From Clavibacter michiganensis subsp. insidiosus (GTDB lineage Bacteria > Actinomycetota > Actinomycetes > Actinomycetales > Microbacteriaceae): a DNA stretch of 64,000 nucleotides. A program made the position numbers and the translations under genes. Every line of letters begins with the position of its first letter. Positions within the stretch are counted from its first letter, which is position 1. Under the pieces are notes generated by a model. The model saw nothing but the letters and a program-made list of their open reading frames with translations, did no database searches and had not been told where the DNA came from. Shown piece after piece: positions 26,961 through 36,476 of the stretch. The DNA lies in contig NZ_MZMO01000001.1 in the NCBI RefSeq assembly GCF_002240565.1, positions 992,001 to 1,056,000 on the forward strand, given 5' to 3'.

Positions 26961-27899
26961 TTACGGCGAGGCGGAGGCCGCGGGTCGGGTGCGGAGCGCC
27001 ACGAGCGCCACGAGCCACACGTCCACCGCGTCCTCCCGCTCGACCCGGAAGCCGGCCCGCTCGTAGAGCCGCCGCGCCACGCTGCCCTGGAGCACGTCGA
27101 GGCGGAACGGGCGCCCGTCGTCGTGCCGGGACATGAGATCGCGGAGCACCTCGCCGCCGATGCCCTGGCCCTGCAGCGCGGGATCCAGGTAGAAGTGCTC
27201 GATCCAGCGCGCGTCGGGCTCGTCGCGGCGGGCGATGAGGCCGACGTCGCGGCCGCCGACGCGGATCACCGAGGTGCGCTCGGGTGCCCAGCCGTCGAGG
27301 AAGCGGCGGCGGACCCGCACCGGATCCCACCGGCCGAGCCGCTCGAGGTCGGGCCGGAGGACGACGGCGCGGAGCTCGGCCATCCACGTCGCGTCGTCGG
27401 GGAGCGCCGGGCGGAGGATCCAGCGGGGGAGCGGTCCGGGATCCTGGCGCAGGTCGCGCTCCATGCAGACGCTCGTCGGATCCTCGGCGTACTCCCCGAA
27501 GCGCGGCACGTGCCGGTAGCCGCCGCGCTCGTACATCGCGATGGCGGCGGTCTGCGGCAGGCCGGTCTCGAGCCGCATGACGTGCGCGCCGAGCGCCCGG
27601 GCCCGGTCCTCGGCGGCGACCAGGAGCGCGCGCCCGACGCCGAGGCCGCGCGCCGCGTCCGTGACGAACACGCGCTTCAGCTCCGCGGATCCGTCGCCCT
27701 CGTCGACGACGGCCGCGGTGCCGAGAGCGCGGCCGTCGTCGCGCGCCACGAGGAAGGTGACGCCGGGCCGCTCGAGGTCGCCGACGTCGAGCGCGTGGTA
27801 GTTCTCCGCCGGGTAGAGGGCGAGCGCGAAGTCGTCGGCCTGCCGCAGCAGCGGCAGCACGTCATCCTGGCGCGGGGACTCCGGGGCGACGGTGAGCAC
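26961..27899 (-). CDS. Tandem GNAT-family N-acetyltransferase
   Basis: The 312-residue protein contains two GNAT folds: the first at about 1-150, with [21 protein letters not shown] as its acetyl-CoA loop, and the second at about 160-305, with [21 protein letters not shown]. Both loops retain the Q/RxxGxG/A pattern, so both could bind acetyl-CoA. Substrates are unknown. The GTG start is 5 nt after a TACGCT hexamer, so the message may be leaderless. It is divergent from prpD. Confidence 0.85.
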   Translation of the reverse strand: MLTVAPESPRQDDVLPLLRQADDFALALYPAENYHALDVGDLERPGVTFLVARDDGRALGTAAVVDEGDGSAELKRVFVTDAARGLGVGRALLVAAEDRARALGAHVMRLETGLPQTAAIAMYERGGYRHVPRFGEYAEDPTSVCMERDLRQDPGPLPRWILRPALPDDATWMAELRAVVLRPDLERLGRWDPVRVRRRFLDGWAPERTSVIRVGGRDVGLIARRDEPDARWIEHFYLDPALQGQGIGGEVLRDLMSRHDDGRPFRLDVLQGSVARRLYERAGFRVEREDAVDVWLVALVALRTRPAASASP

Positions 27900-27904
27900 G
27901 CTCC

Positions 27905-27935
27905 AGCGTAGGGCTGCTCCTGCGGTGGATACGCT
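27905..27935. promoter_or_regulatory. Bidirectional promoter between the GNAT gene and prpD
   Basis: The hexamer TACGCT occurs on both strands: minus strand at 27905-27910 (5 nt before the GNAT GTG) and plus strand at 27930-27935 (66 bases before prpD ATG). Both look like -10 elements. Confidence 0.4.
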
Positions 27936-28000
27936 GGACCGGTGCCGCGCGGACGGGGCCCCGAGCCCTCCGCGACAGGCGCCCGACCGTGAGGAAGAGC

Positions 28001-29551
28001 ATGCAGATCCACCGCGTCCGCGTCCACCGCAGCGACGAGGCCCTGCCTCCCGGGGAGCAGCTGGCGGGGCGCATCGCCGCCGTCGCCGCCGACCCGGTCG
28101 AGGTCGACGCCGACGTCACCGGGATGATCGTCAACCGCATCATCGACAACGCCGCCGTCGCGACCGCCTCGCTCACCCGCGCGCCCGTCGTCGCGGCGCG
28201 TGCGCAGGCCCTCGCGCACGGGCCGTCCACGGGCGGTGCGGGCGCGACCGTCGTGGGCGCGGATCCCGCCACCCGGGTGAGCGCCGAGTGGGCCGCCTGG
28301 GCGAACGGCGTGGCCGTGCGCGAGCTCGACTATCACGACACGTTCCTCGCCGCCGAGTACTCGCACCCGGGCGACAACATCCCGCCGATCCTCGCCGCCG
28401 CGCAGCACGCCGCCGCGGCCGGCCGCCCCGACGGCCGCGCGATCACGGGCGCCGACGTGATCCGCGGCATCGCGACCGGCTACGAGATCCAGGTCGACCT
28501 GGTGAAGGCCATCAGCCTGCACGCGCACAAGATCGACCACGTCGCGCACCTCGGCCCGTCGGCCGCCGCCGGCATCGGCACGCTCCTGGGGCTGGATCAG
28601 GAGACCGTGTTCCAGGCCGTCGGCCAGGCGCTGCACACCACGACCGCCACGCGGCAGTCGCGCAAGGGCGCCATCAGCACGTGGAAGGCGCACGCGCCCG
28701 CGTTCGCCGGGAAGATGGCCGTCGAGGCGATCGACCGGGCGATGCGCGGCCAGACCAGCCCGACCCCCATCTACGAGGGCGAGGACGGCGTGATCGCCTG
28801 GCTGCTCGACGGCCCCGACGCCGGCTACGACGTGCCGCTGCCCGCGCCGGGCGAGGCCAAGCGGGCGATCCTCGACACGTACACGAAGGAGCACTCGGCC
28901 GAGTACCAGGCGCAGGCGTGGATCGACCTCGCGCGCCGCCTGCACGACACCCACCCCGTGCTCGCCGACGCGGACGCGATCGACCGCGTCCTCATCCACT
29001 CGTCGCACCACACGCACGTCGTCATCGGATCCGGCGCCAACGACCCGCAGAAGTACGACCCGCGCGCCAGCCGCGAGACGCTCGACCACTCGATCCCGTA
29101 CATCTTCACCGTCGCGCTGCAGGACGGCGCCTGGCACCACGTCGACTCGTACGCGCCCGGGCGCGCCGGCCGCCCCGACACGGTAGACCTCTGGCGCCGC
29201 GTCACCACGACCGAGGACCCGGAGTGGACCCGCCGGTACCACTCCATGGATCCGGCCGAGAAGGCGTTCGGCGGACGGGTGGAGATCCGCCTGACGGACG
29301 GCTCGACCATCGTCGACGAGATCGCCGTCGCCGACGCGCACCCGCTCGGCGCCCGGCCGTTCGCGCGCGCCGACTACGTGGGCAAGCTCCGCACGCTCGC
29401 CGACGGCGTGCTCGAGGAGGCCGAGGTCGACCGCTTCCTCCAGCTCGTCGAGCGCCTGCCCGAGCTCGCCGCCGACGAGCTCGCCGGCCTCACCGTCACC
29501 GCACGACCCGGCCTCCTCGACGGCGCCGGCTCCCCGAAGGGACTCCTCTAG
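28001..29551 (+). CDS. prpD: 2-Methylcitrate dehydratase (MmgE/PrpD family)
   Basis: PrpD dehydrates 2-methylcitrate to cis-methylaconitate in propionyl-CoA breakdown. The 516-residue product shows [43 protein letters not shown] and [20 protein letters not shown] in the expected order. ATG 28001 (GAGGAAGAGC just before) is preferred over GTG 27989. Its TAG shares one base with the prpB GTG (TAGTG). Confidence 0.94.
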   Translation: MQIHRVRVHRSDEALPPGEQLAGRIAAVAADPVEVDADVTGMIVNRIIDNAAVATASLTRAPVVAARAQALAHGPSTGGAGATVVGADPATRVSAEWAAWANGVAVRELDYHDTFLAAEYSHPGDNIPPILAAAQHAAAAGRPDGRAITGADVIRGIATGYEIQVDLVKAISLHAHKIDHVAHLGPSAAAGIGTLLGLDQETVFQAVGQALHTTTATRQSRKGAISTWKAHAPAFAGKMAVEAIDRAMRGQTSPTPIYEGEDGVIAWLLDGPDAGYDVPLPAPGEAKRAILDTYTKEHSAEYQAQAWIDLARRLHDTHPVLADADAIDRVLIHSSHHTHVVIGSGANDPQKYDPRASRETLDHSIPYIFTVALQDGAWHHVDSYAPGRAGRPDTVDLWRRVTTTEDPEWTRRYHSMDPAEKAFGGRVEIRLTDGSTIVDEIAVADAHPLGARPFARADYVGKLRTLADGVLEEAEVDRFLQLVERLPELAADELAGLTVTARPGLLDGAGSPKGLL

Positions 29552-30465
29552 TGCTGCACTCGAACCTCACCTCCGCCGCCAAGCGCCGCGCGTTCCGCGA
29601 GCGGCTCGCGTCGGGTGAGCTGCTCCGGATGCCCGGCGCGTTCAACCCCCTCTCGGCCCGCCTCATCCAGGACAAGGGCATGGACGGCGTCTACATCTCG
29701 GGCGCCGTCCTGTCGGCGGACCTCGGGCTCCCCGACATCGGCCTCACCACGCTCACCGAGGTGGCTGGGCGCTCGCAGCAGATCGCGCGGGTCACCGACC
29801 TGCCCTGCCTCGTGGACGCGGACACGGGCTTCGGCGAGCCGATGAACGTCGCGCGTACCGTGCAGATGCTCGAGGACGCGGGCGTCGCGGGCCTCCACAT
29901 CGAGGACCAGGTGAACCCCAAGCGCTGCGGCCACCTCGACGGCAAGCAGGTGGTGGACGAGTCGACGGCGCTGAAGCGGATCCGCGCGGCCGTCGACGCC
30001 CGCCGCGATCCCGACCTGCTGGTCATGGCCCGCACCGACGTGCGCGGCGTCGACGGGATGGCGGCTGCGGTCGACCGGGCTCGTGCGCTCGTGGATGCGG
30101 GCGCCGACGCGATCTTCCCCGAGGCGATGGCGGACCTCGCCGAGTTCGAGGCGATGCGCGCCGCGGTGGACGTGCCGATCCTCGCCAACATGACCGAGTT
30201 CGGGAAGAGCGAGCTGTTCACGACGCAGCAGCTCGCGGACGTGGGCGTGAACATCGTGATCTACCCGGTGTCGCTGCTGCGCCTCGCGATGGGCGCCGCC
30301 GAGCGCGGCCTCGACGCGATCCTCGAGGAGGGCACGCTCGCCTCGAAGGTGCCGGAGATGCAGACCCGCGCCCGCCTCTACGAGCTCCTCGACTACGCGG
30401 GCTACAGCGCGTTCGACGAGGACGTCTTCACCTTCACGCTGGAGGGGAACCGCGGCGGGGCGTGA
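29551..30465 (+). CDS. prpB: Methylisocitrate lyase
   Basis: PrpB splits 2-methylisocitrate to pyruvate and succinate. The 304-residue product has MPGAFNPLSARL, DADTGFGEPMNVARTV and the isocitrate-lyase-superfamily signature NPKRCGH with the catalytic Cys, followed by MARTDVRGVDG. It starts at GTG 29551, overlapping prpD. Its last 54 bases are one arm of a direct repeat, so the final 17 codons and the stop were supplied by the adjacent insertion event. This arm reads VFTFTL where the stranded copy reads VFTLTL. Confidence 0.93.
   Translation: MLHSNLTSAAKRRAFRERLASGELLRMPGAFNPLSARLIQDKGMDGVYISGAVLSADLGLPDIGLTTLTEVAGRSQQIARVTDLPCLVDADTGFGEPMNVARTVQMLEDAGVAGLHIEDQVNPKRCGHLDGKQVVDESTALKRIRAAVDARRDPDLLVMARTDVRGVDGMAAAVDRARALVDAGADAIFPEAMADLAEFEAMRAAVDVPILANMTEFGKSELFTTQQLADVGVNIVIYPVSLLRLAMGAAERGLDAILEEGTLASKVPEMQTRARLYELLDYAGYSAFDEDVFTFTLEGNRGGA
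30412..30465 (+). repeat. Left 54-bp direct repeat of island 1 (functional prpB tail)
   Basis: This copy of the prpB 3' end ends exactly at the TGA stop. It matches 32049-32102 with one mismatch (T here, C there, in a Phe/Leu codon). It behaves like an attL-type junction. Confidence 0.9.
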
Positions 30466-30498
30466 GGCCCGCCGTGGACCCGTCCTCGTGAAGCGGTG

Positions 30499-31749
30499 TC
30501 ACCCGATGCGAATGGCGTTCGCCGCGATCTCGTCGGTCCAGCCGCGCGTGTCGACGACGGCGGACCCTTCGAGGCCGATCGATGCATGCAAGAACGCGAG
30601 CGCGAGCGATACCCGCGGCACCTCAGGGAGCCACCACTCAGCGGTGGCGATCCCGGGAAGGTCGGCGCTCCCCAGGGCGTGCAAGGCGTGGCCGCCCTGC
30701 GTCCCGGTGGCGCGCGGCTCCCCGCGACCGTCGACATCCGCGGTGATGTTCACAGGATCGCTGGCCGAGAATTCGATGGCGAGATTCGGCCAGGCGTCCG
30801 GATCGGCTTCCGGCAGGTGGCCGCGGATCCACCGGTAGTGCGTCGTGAACGTGATGCCGTCGGGATAGCCCCGGAACGCGTCCGCCCAGAAGGCGCGACC
30901 ACCCCCGAGGGCGAGGACGGTGCGTCCCTCGAGCGGCGCAGGCACCCACTCGAAGCGCGCACGCTGATGACGCTGACGCTCCGCGTCGTACCGCCTCAGG
31001 AGCTCGTCATCACACATCGTCCACTCCTCTGCATTCGTCGAGTAGATGCACGCGAAGGTCGCTCCCGTTCCGCACTGGGCCGTACCTGTGCGCACGGAAT
31101 CGAAGTAGTCGGAGCCGTTCGGCGAGAAGAACGCGTGCATCTGGATGCGATCCACTTGTGCGCCTCCAGCATTGCTGGTGTGCGACACGACTGGTGAACC
31201 GGAGCCGTTGCCGTTCCGCGGCCCGTCCTTCCCCGCTGACCCGGAACCGCATTCATCGCCGTTGCAGTCGACGGCGAGGTTCGCGTAGATGTCGCTGAGA
31301 TTGCCACTGCCCACCCGTGTCGAAGTGAAGCTGAACCTGTCCCCCTCTCGGCCGGGGGTGACCTTCCACGTCTGACGCGTCACGTCGGTCGTCTCGCATC
31401 CCTCCACCGGATCGCAGAAGGCCCCATCCATCTCGGTGTGGACTTGCCAGGTGCGGTTCGAGTTGACGGCTACTCCTCGCAATTCGAATTCTGTGCCGCC
31501 CACCGCGTCCGGGCGGACCGCATCCGCCTCAGGGGAGGAAGCAGAGAGAGCGGCGAATCGGGTCGCATCCGCCAGCTGCCCCTTCTCGTCCTCCAGGCTG
31601 ATGGCGCTACCCGGTAGATGGGGATCTGCGCCTGCCTGCACTCGCGATGTGAGCCCTGCGAGCACATCCTTCCAGTGGCGGGCGGATGTCGGGTCGGCAG
31701 CGATCGCACGCGTGACGATCTCGGAGAACGACTCCGTAGGAGAGGCCAC
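30499..31749 (-). CDS. Orphan cysteine-rich protein, body of a split secreted protein
   Basis: The open frame gives 416 residues from GTG 31749. I do not recognise the family. Seven cysteines occur, mostly in close pairs (FCDPVEGCE, DCNGDECG, QCGTGATFAC), and a Gly/Ser/Asn-rich stretch sits near 180. This suggests a disulfide-bonded extracellular protein. Directly upstream in the same frame is a signal peptide, separated only by TGA TTC. The original product was therefore probably a secreted protein of about 475 residues. As written, the body would either stay in the cytoplasm or not be made. No strong ribosome site precedes the GTG. Confidence 0.55.
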   Translation of the reverse strand: MASPTESFSEIVTRAIAADPTSARHWKDVLAGLTSRVQAGADPHLPGSAISLEDEKGQLADATRFAALSASSPEADAVRPDAVGGTEFELRGVAVNSNRTWQVHTEMDGAFCDPVEGCETTDVTRQTWKVTPGREGDRFSFTSTRVGSGNLSDIYANLAVDCNGDECGSGSAGKDGPRNGNGSGSPVVSHTSNAGGAQVDRIQMHAFFSPNGSDYFDSVRTGTAQCGTGATFACIYSTNAEEWTMCDDELLRRYDAERQRHQRARFEWVPAPLEGRTVLALGGGRAFWADAFRGYPDGITFTTHYRWIRGHLPEADPDAWPNLAIEFSASDPVNITADVDGRGEPRATGTQGGHALHALGSADLPGIATAEWWLPEVPRVSLALAFLHASIGLEGSAVVDTRGWTDEIAANAIRIG

Positions 31750-31752
31750 GAA

Positions 31753-31926
31753 TCAGACACGGTCGGCGGCGGCGTCCTGGGAGAGCGGATGTGTGCCAGA
31801 CGCCACGCTTGGGGAATGCGGCGACGGTACCTCGGCGGCTGTGGCGGACATGGCGGGGATGTTGAGCAGCGTCGCGAGACAGATGCCGGCGGCGATTCGA
31901 GAGGCGACGGTGCCTCGTGTGTTCAT
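31753..31926 (-). CDS. Signal-peptide fragment in frame with the orphan gene
   Basis: ATG 31926 begins 57 residues with a basic N-terminus, a hydrophobic core (about 10-25) and a likely cleavage after ATA or TAA near residue 30, then a Pro/Ser/His-rich linker. It ends at TGA 31755-31753. The next sense codons continue the same frame into the orphan protein, so this is best read as the N-terminus of that gene cut off by a nonsense codon. Readthrough is possible but unproven. Confidence 0.55.
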   Translation of the reverse strand: MNTRGTVASRIAAGICLATLLNIPAMSATAAEVPSPHSPSVASGTHPLSQDAAADRV

Positions 31927-32048
31927 GATCAGAGATTCTCTCAACGGTGTGCCGGGACGGCCCCGGCGCATGGTGCGCAAAAGCTAGCTCTGCTCGGGTC
32001 GACCTCGCGCCCGCCGTCCACCGCCGTCGGTGCCAGGTGTGACTCGCC

Positions 32049-32102
32049 TTCGACGAGGACGTCTTCACCCTCACGCTGGAGGGGAACCGCGGCGGGGCGT
32101 GA
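32049..32102 (+). repeat. Right 54-bp direct repeat of island 1 (stranded prpB tail)
   Basis: This is a second prpB 3' end, with stop codon but no upstream gene. It is followed 3 bases later by the end of the small convergent gene, so it probably marks the original prpB terminus. Confidence 0.9.
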
Positions 32103-32105
32103 TGC

Positions 32106-32261
32106 CTAGTCGCGGTCGTCGAGGTAGCGGAGCGATCCGTCGAGCGCGAGGCCCAGCATCAGCATGGGGAGGAGGATCCCCATCGCGAGCGACGAGAGGA
32201 CGTGCCCCGCGCGGGTGACCTCGCGCACCCCGCCGGATCGGGCGGCGGGGGCGGCGGGCAT
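32106..32261 (-). CDS. Small membrane protein, 51 residues
   Basis: The ATG at 32261 opens a frame that encodes a short polar N-terminus and one hydrophobic helix (VLSSLAMGILLPMLMLGLAL), ending in an acidic LDDRD tail. Coding bias and a TAGCCT hexamer 6 nt before the start support it as real. No function is recognised. It is downstream of pnkp on the same strand and convergent with the stranded prpB tail. Confidence 0.6.
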   Translation of the reverse strand: MPAAPAARSGGVREVTRAGHVLSSLAMGILLPMLMLGLALDGSLRYLDDRD

Positions 32262-32267
32262 CCGGCG

Positions 32268-32273
32268 AGGCTA
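32268..32273 (-). promoter_or_regulatory. -10 element TAGCCT of the 51-residue gene
   Basis: Minus-strand TAGCCT ends 6 nt before ATG 32261, identical in hexamer and spacing to two other genes in this window. Confidence 0.4.
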
Positions 32274-32320
32274 GCCGCGGACGGCCCGGGCGGCGCCGGA
32301 GCGTCCACACGGGGCGGGCG

Positions 32321-34905
32321 TCACAACCGCGGATCCACCGGCTCGGACTCCATCGCGAGCACGCCGAAGACCGCCTGGTGCACGCGCCACGTCGGCTCGC
32401 CCGCGACGAAGCGCTCGACCGCCTCCACGCCGAGCGCGTACTCGCGGAGGGCCATCGACCGCTTGTGGCCGACGTCGCGGTCGCGGAGGCGGCGGAGGTT
32501 CTCCGGTTCCGTGTAGTCGGGGCCGTAGACGATGCGCAGGTACTCGCGGCCGCGCACCTTGATGCCCGGCTGCGCGAGCGCCTTCCGCCCGCGGACGAGG
32601 CCCGCCACGGGCTTCACGACCATGCCCTCGCCTCCCTGGTCCGTCAGCTCCTGCCACCAGCGCGTGGCGGCCTCCTCCGAGCCCGGGTCGGCGAGGTCGA
32701 CGGCGATCGAGCGGGTGGGGATCACGAGGCCCGGATCGGCGTCCGCCAGCCGGTCCGCGAGCGCCAGGTGCCAGGCGTGGTCGCGCGCCAGGTGGGTCGC
32801 GCCCTCGGTGGCGAGGAGCTGAACGGGGCGAGGCGCACGTCGTCGAGGCTGGCGGAGGGCGCGGCGTGCCGCCGGTACGCGGCGACGTACGCCTCCGCGT
32901 CGGCGGCGCGTGCGCGCGTGCGGTCGAGGAGGTCGGCCACGTCGATGCCGGATGCCGCCGCCTGCTCGAGCGTGCGGACGGCCGCGGGCAGCGCGGCCGT
33001 CGCGGCGGCGCCGACGGACGCGTACTGGTCGCGGATCAGCGGCCCGGCCTTCGCCGACCACGGCAGCAGCTCGGCGTCGAGCAGGATCCACGACGTGTCG
33101 AGCTCCGCCCAGAGGCCGGCCGTCTCCACGGCGGCGTCGAGCCGGGCGAGCAGGGCGTCCGTGTCGGCGGCGTCGAAGAACGGGCGGCCGGTGCGGGTGT
33201 GCACGACGCCGCGCCAGCCGGCCGGAGCGTCGAAGCGGGCCGGGTCGCGGGCGAGGAGCACCACGGCGCGGGATCCCATGTGCTTCTCCTCGCAGATCAC
33301 GCGCTCGAGCCCGTCACGCCGGTACGCCTCGAACGCCTCGGCCGGGTGCTCGAGCACGTCGTCGCGGGACGAGGTCGCGGGCGGGCTCATCGTGGGCGGC
33401 AGGTAGAGGAGGTGCCGAGGGTCGACGGCGAAGCGGCTCATGGTCTCGAGGGCGCCGGCGGCGGCGTCCTCGCGGATCCCGACGCGGCCGAAGGCCCGTG
33501 TCTCCACGACCTGCTTCCCGAGCACGTCGTCGATGCGGAGGAGGCCCGGGGCGCGCTCGTCGGCCGCGGCGGCGGATCCGGCGGCGGCGGACGACGCGTA
33601 CCGGCGGCCGAGCGGCACGGCCGGCTCCGACCAGACGCGTTCGGCGGACACGGAGACGACCTCGCGCTCGGGCCAGCGGAGGGCGGTGAGCTCGCCGCCG
33701 AACACGCATCCGGTGTCGAGGCAGAGCGTGCCGTTGACCCACTCGGTGCTGACCCCGGCGACGTGCCCGTAGAGCACCGTCGCGGATCCGCGGTAGTCGA
33801 GCGCCCAGTCGCGCCGCACGGGCAGGCCGTGCTCGTCGGTCTCGCCGATCGTGGCGTCGCCCCAGAGCGCGAAGGCGCGAACGCGGCCCGACGCGCGGCC
33901 CTGGTACGCCTCGATGAGGCCGGCGTGCGCGACGACGAGGTCGCCGCCGTCGAGCACGAGGTGCGAGACGAGCTCGCGGCAGAACCGCTCGACGTCCACG
34001 CGGAACGCCTCGTCCTCCTCGGCGAGCTGCGCGAGCGACTCGGCGAGGCCGTACGCGACCCGCACCTTCTTCCCCTGCAGGGCCTTCACGAGCTTGTCCT
34101 CGTGGTTGCCCGGCACGGCGAACGCGTGGCCCGCGCGCACCATGCCCATCACGAGGCGGAGCACGCCCGGGGTGTCGGGGCCGCGATCCACGAGGTCGCC
34201 GAGGAACACCGCGCGGCGGCCCGCGGGGTGCGCGGCATCGACGGGCCGGCCCCGCTCGTCCCGCTGGATCTCGTAGCCCAGCTCCCCGAGCAGCGTCTCG
34301 AGCTCCGCGCGGCAGCCGTGCACGTCGCCGATCGCGTCGAAGGGACCGCGCTCGTGCCGGAGGTCGTTGAGGAGCGGCTCGACCGTGAAGCGCGCGGCCG
34401 CGACCTCCTCCACGCCGCGGAGCACGTGCGCCTTCCGGAAGCCCTCGCGGCCGAGGCCCTTCAGCGACCGCTGGAGCTGGTCGTGCTGGCGCTTCACGAC
34501 GGAGGCGCCGAAGGTGCGATCCGTGCGCGCCGCGTTCCGCTCCACGCACACGCCGACCGGCACGTCGAGCACGATCGCCACGGGCAGCACGTCGTGGTCG
34601 CGGGCGAGCTGCACGAGGGATCGGCGGGACTCGGGCTGCACGTTCGTGGCGTCGATCACGGTCATCAGCCCGCGGCGGAGGCGGTGCGCGGCGACGTGCC
34701 GGAGCGCTTCGAAGGCGGCCGACGTGGCCGACTGGTCGTTCTCGTCGTTCGAGACGAGGCCGCGGAAGACGTCGCTCGACAGCACCTCGTAGGGGCCGAA
34801 GTGCGTGCGCGCGAAGGTCGACTTGCCGGATCCGCTCGCGCCGACGAGCAGCACGAGCGACATGCGCGGGAGGGGCAGCGCCGCAGGGGCGGGGGCGTCG
34901 GTCAT
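32321..34905 (-). pseudogene. pnkp: Polynucleotide kinase-phosphatase-ligase (Pnkp) with a one-base frameshift
   Basis: Pnkp repairs RNA breaks: it phosphorylates 5'-OH ends, removes 2',3'-phosphates and adenylates the end for ligation. Kinase: GASGSGKSTFA P-loop near residue 20. Phosphatase: GDVHGC, GDLVDRGPDT and GNHEDK. Ligase: EEKHMGSRAVVL with the nucleotidyl lysine. At about 32821-32827 the frame of the first about 695 residues runs off into junk, while the remaining ligase part (QLLATEGATHLARD, ending DPRL) continues in another frame. Total length of 2585 bases is one short of 862 codons, so a single G appears to be missing from a CCCCGGTTC-like site. It is either inactivated or a sequencing error. 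Start ATG overlaps the hen1 stop. Confidence 0.85.
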
Positions 34906-36299
34906 CGCGTGGCCTTCCGGAAGAGCGCGAGCTGGGTGGGGGAGCCGTGGACGGGATCCGCGTCGCCGACGGGCCGGATCTCGACGCGGTAGCCGAAGCG
35001 GTCGGCCACGCGCTCCGCCCACGCGGCGAACTCCGCCCGGGTCCACTCGAAGCGGTGGTCGGGGTGGCGGAGGGCGCCGGCCGCGAGCCCCGGGTAGAGC
35101 GCGTTGTGCTCGGCGTTCGGGGTCGTGACGACGACGGCGGCGGGCGACGCGGATCCGAACACGCTGGCCTCGAGCGCCGCGTGCCGGTCGGGGTCGACGT
35201 GCTCGATCACCTCCATCAGCACGATCGCGTCGAGGCCCGCGATGCGCGGGTCCTCGTAGGTCACGGACGACGGGAGGAGCTGGATCCGCTCGCGCGCCCG
35301 GTCGCTCGCGTCGCGCAGGCCGAGGCGACGGGCGGCGGCCTCCAGGTCGGAGGTGGAGACGTCGGTGCCGATGATGCGCGTGAACGCCGGGTCCGCCACC
35401 AGGTGCGCGAGCAGCGCCCCGGATCCGCAGCCGACGTCGGCCACCGTGCGCGCGCCGACCTCCGTGAGCACCGCGTGCACCGTCTCGGCGCGCAGGCGGG
35501 CGAGCGAGGGGGTGCGCGGCGCGGGAGCGGCGGGATCCGCGGGGGCGTCCGCGGGCGCATCGGACCCCGCGTCGAGCCGGTCGTCCGCCTCGCCCACGAG
35601 GTCGCGCTGGTGCGCCAGGTACCGGCGGGTGATGAGGTCTCGCGCGGGGTGCTCGGTGAGCCACCCCTCGCCGGCGCGGAGGAGCTTGCCCACCTCGTCC
35701 TCCGACACCCAGTAGTGCTTGCCGTCGTCGAGCACGGGCAGCAGCACGTAGAGGTGGCGCAGGGCATCGGCCAGGCGGACCTCGCCGGTGAGCACGAGGT
35801 CGACGTACCGGGAGTCGCCCCAGGCGGGGAACGCGGGATCCAGCGGCACGGGCGTCGCGTCCACCCGCCAGCCGAGCGGCGCGAACAGGTCGCGCACGAG
35901 GTCGGCGCCGCCGCGCGCGGGGAGCGCCGCGACGGTGACCGTCAGCGGGAGGGCGCTCGCCGCGAGCTCGGGGAAGGTGTCGCTGCGTCCGCCCATGGCG
36001 GTGCGGAAGACCTGGCCGAGGGCCACCGCGAGCATCGACGACGACGCGTACGGCCGGTCGTTCACGTAGTGGGTGATGCTCCCGGCGCCCGCGCTGCGGA
36101 ACCGCCTGTCGCGGACGAGCGCGATCGGATCCACCTCCAGCAGCAGCGCGACCGTGCACCGGTCGTCGGTCGCCTCGGGGTAGACGACATGCGCGGTGCC
36201 GACGGCGAGGTCGAAGGACTGCGCCTTCGCCGGGTGCTTGCGGAGGAGGTGGCTGAGGTCGGACGCCGACGGCGCGGTCGAGGTGAGGGTGATGAGCAC
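34902..36299 (-). CDS. hen1: 3'-terminal RNA ribose 2'-O-methyltransferase Hen1
   Basis: Bacterial Hen1 methylates the 2'-OH at the broken 3' end before Pnkp ligates, so the repaired RNA resists a second cut. The 465-residue protein has an N-terminal Pnkp-interaction/activation domain (about 1-230) and a C-terminal methyltransferase with VADVGCGSGALLAHL, the metal-binding EVIEHVDPDRH and TPNAEHN. GTG 36299 has a purine-rich GAGAGAGACC before it and begins the conserved N-terminus (VLITLTSTAP). It overlaps pnkp by 4 nt. The 177 bases upstream hold nothing else recognisable. Confidence 0.93.
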   Translation of the reverse strand: MLITLTSTAPSASDLSHLLRKHPAKAQSFDLAVGTAHVVYPEATDDRCTVALLLEVDPIALVRDRRFRSAGAGSITHYVNDRPYASSSMLAVALGQVFRTAMGGRSDTFPELAASALPLTVTVAALPARGGADLVRDLFAPLGWRVDATPVPLDPAFPAWGDSRYVDLVLTGEVRLADALRHLYVLLPVLDDGKHYWVSEDEVGKLLRAGEGWLTEHPARDLITRRYLAHQRDLVGEADDRLDAGSDAPADAPADPAAPAPRTPSLARLRAETVHAVLTEVGARTVADVGCGSGALLAHLVADPAFTRIIGTDVSTSDLEAAARRLGLRDASDRARERIQLLPSSVTYEDPRIAGLDAIVLMEVIEHVDPDRHAALEASVFGSASPAAVVVTTPNAEHNALYPGLAAGALRHPDHRFEWTRAEFAAWAERVADRFGYRVEIRPVGDADPVHGSPTQLALFRKATR

Positions 36300-36476
36300 G
36301 GTGGTCTCTCTCGTGGGGGATGCGACCCGCTGCGGAGGCCGGCTCCCACCGTAGCGAGCGGGGGATCCCCGCGGGGGCGTGCGACACGGCCCCCTCACCG
36401 GGGGTTCCGTCCGGGGCGCGGTCTGGTCGCCGTCGGAGGGGGACGACGCCACGAGCGGTCGCGTGGGCCCGACGCC

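Larger units (their letters stand above)
30466..32048. mobile_element. Island 1: insertion at the 3' end of prpB, without recombinase
   Basis: The interval is bounded by copies of the prpB gene tail. Removing 30466-32102 would rejoin prpB directly to the small gene at 32106, presumably the ancestral order. Cargo is one cysteine-rich orphan gene on the minus strand with its signal-peptide segment. The GGATCC hexamer, common elsewhere, is nearly absent. No integrase, transposase or inverted terminal repeat was seen. Bases 31927-32048 hold no gene I can support. Confidence 0.75.

Noticed and set aside
27936..27988. Leader peptide before prpD (GTG at 27942)
   Set aside because: A short frame starts 6 nt after a -10 hexamer and ends just before prpD, but nothing in its sequence suggests attenuation.
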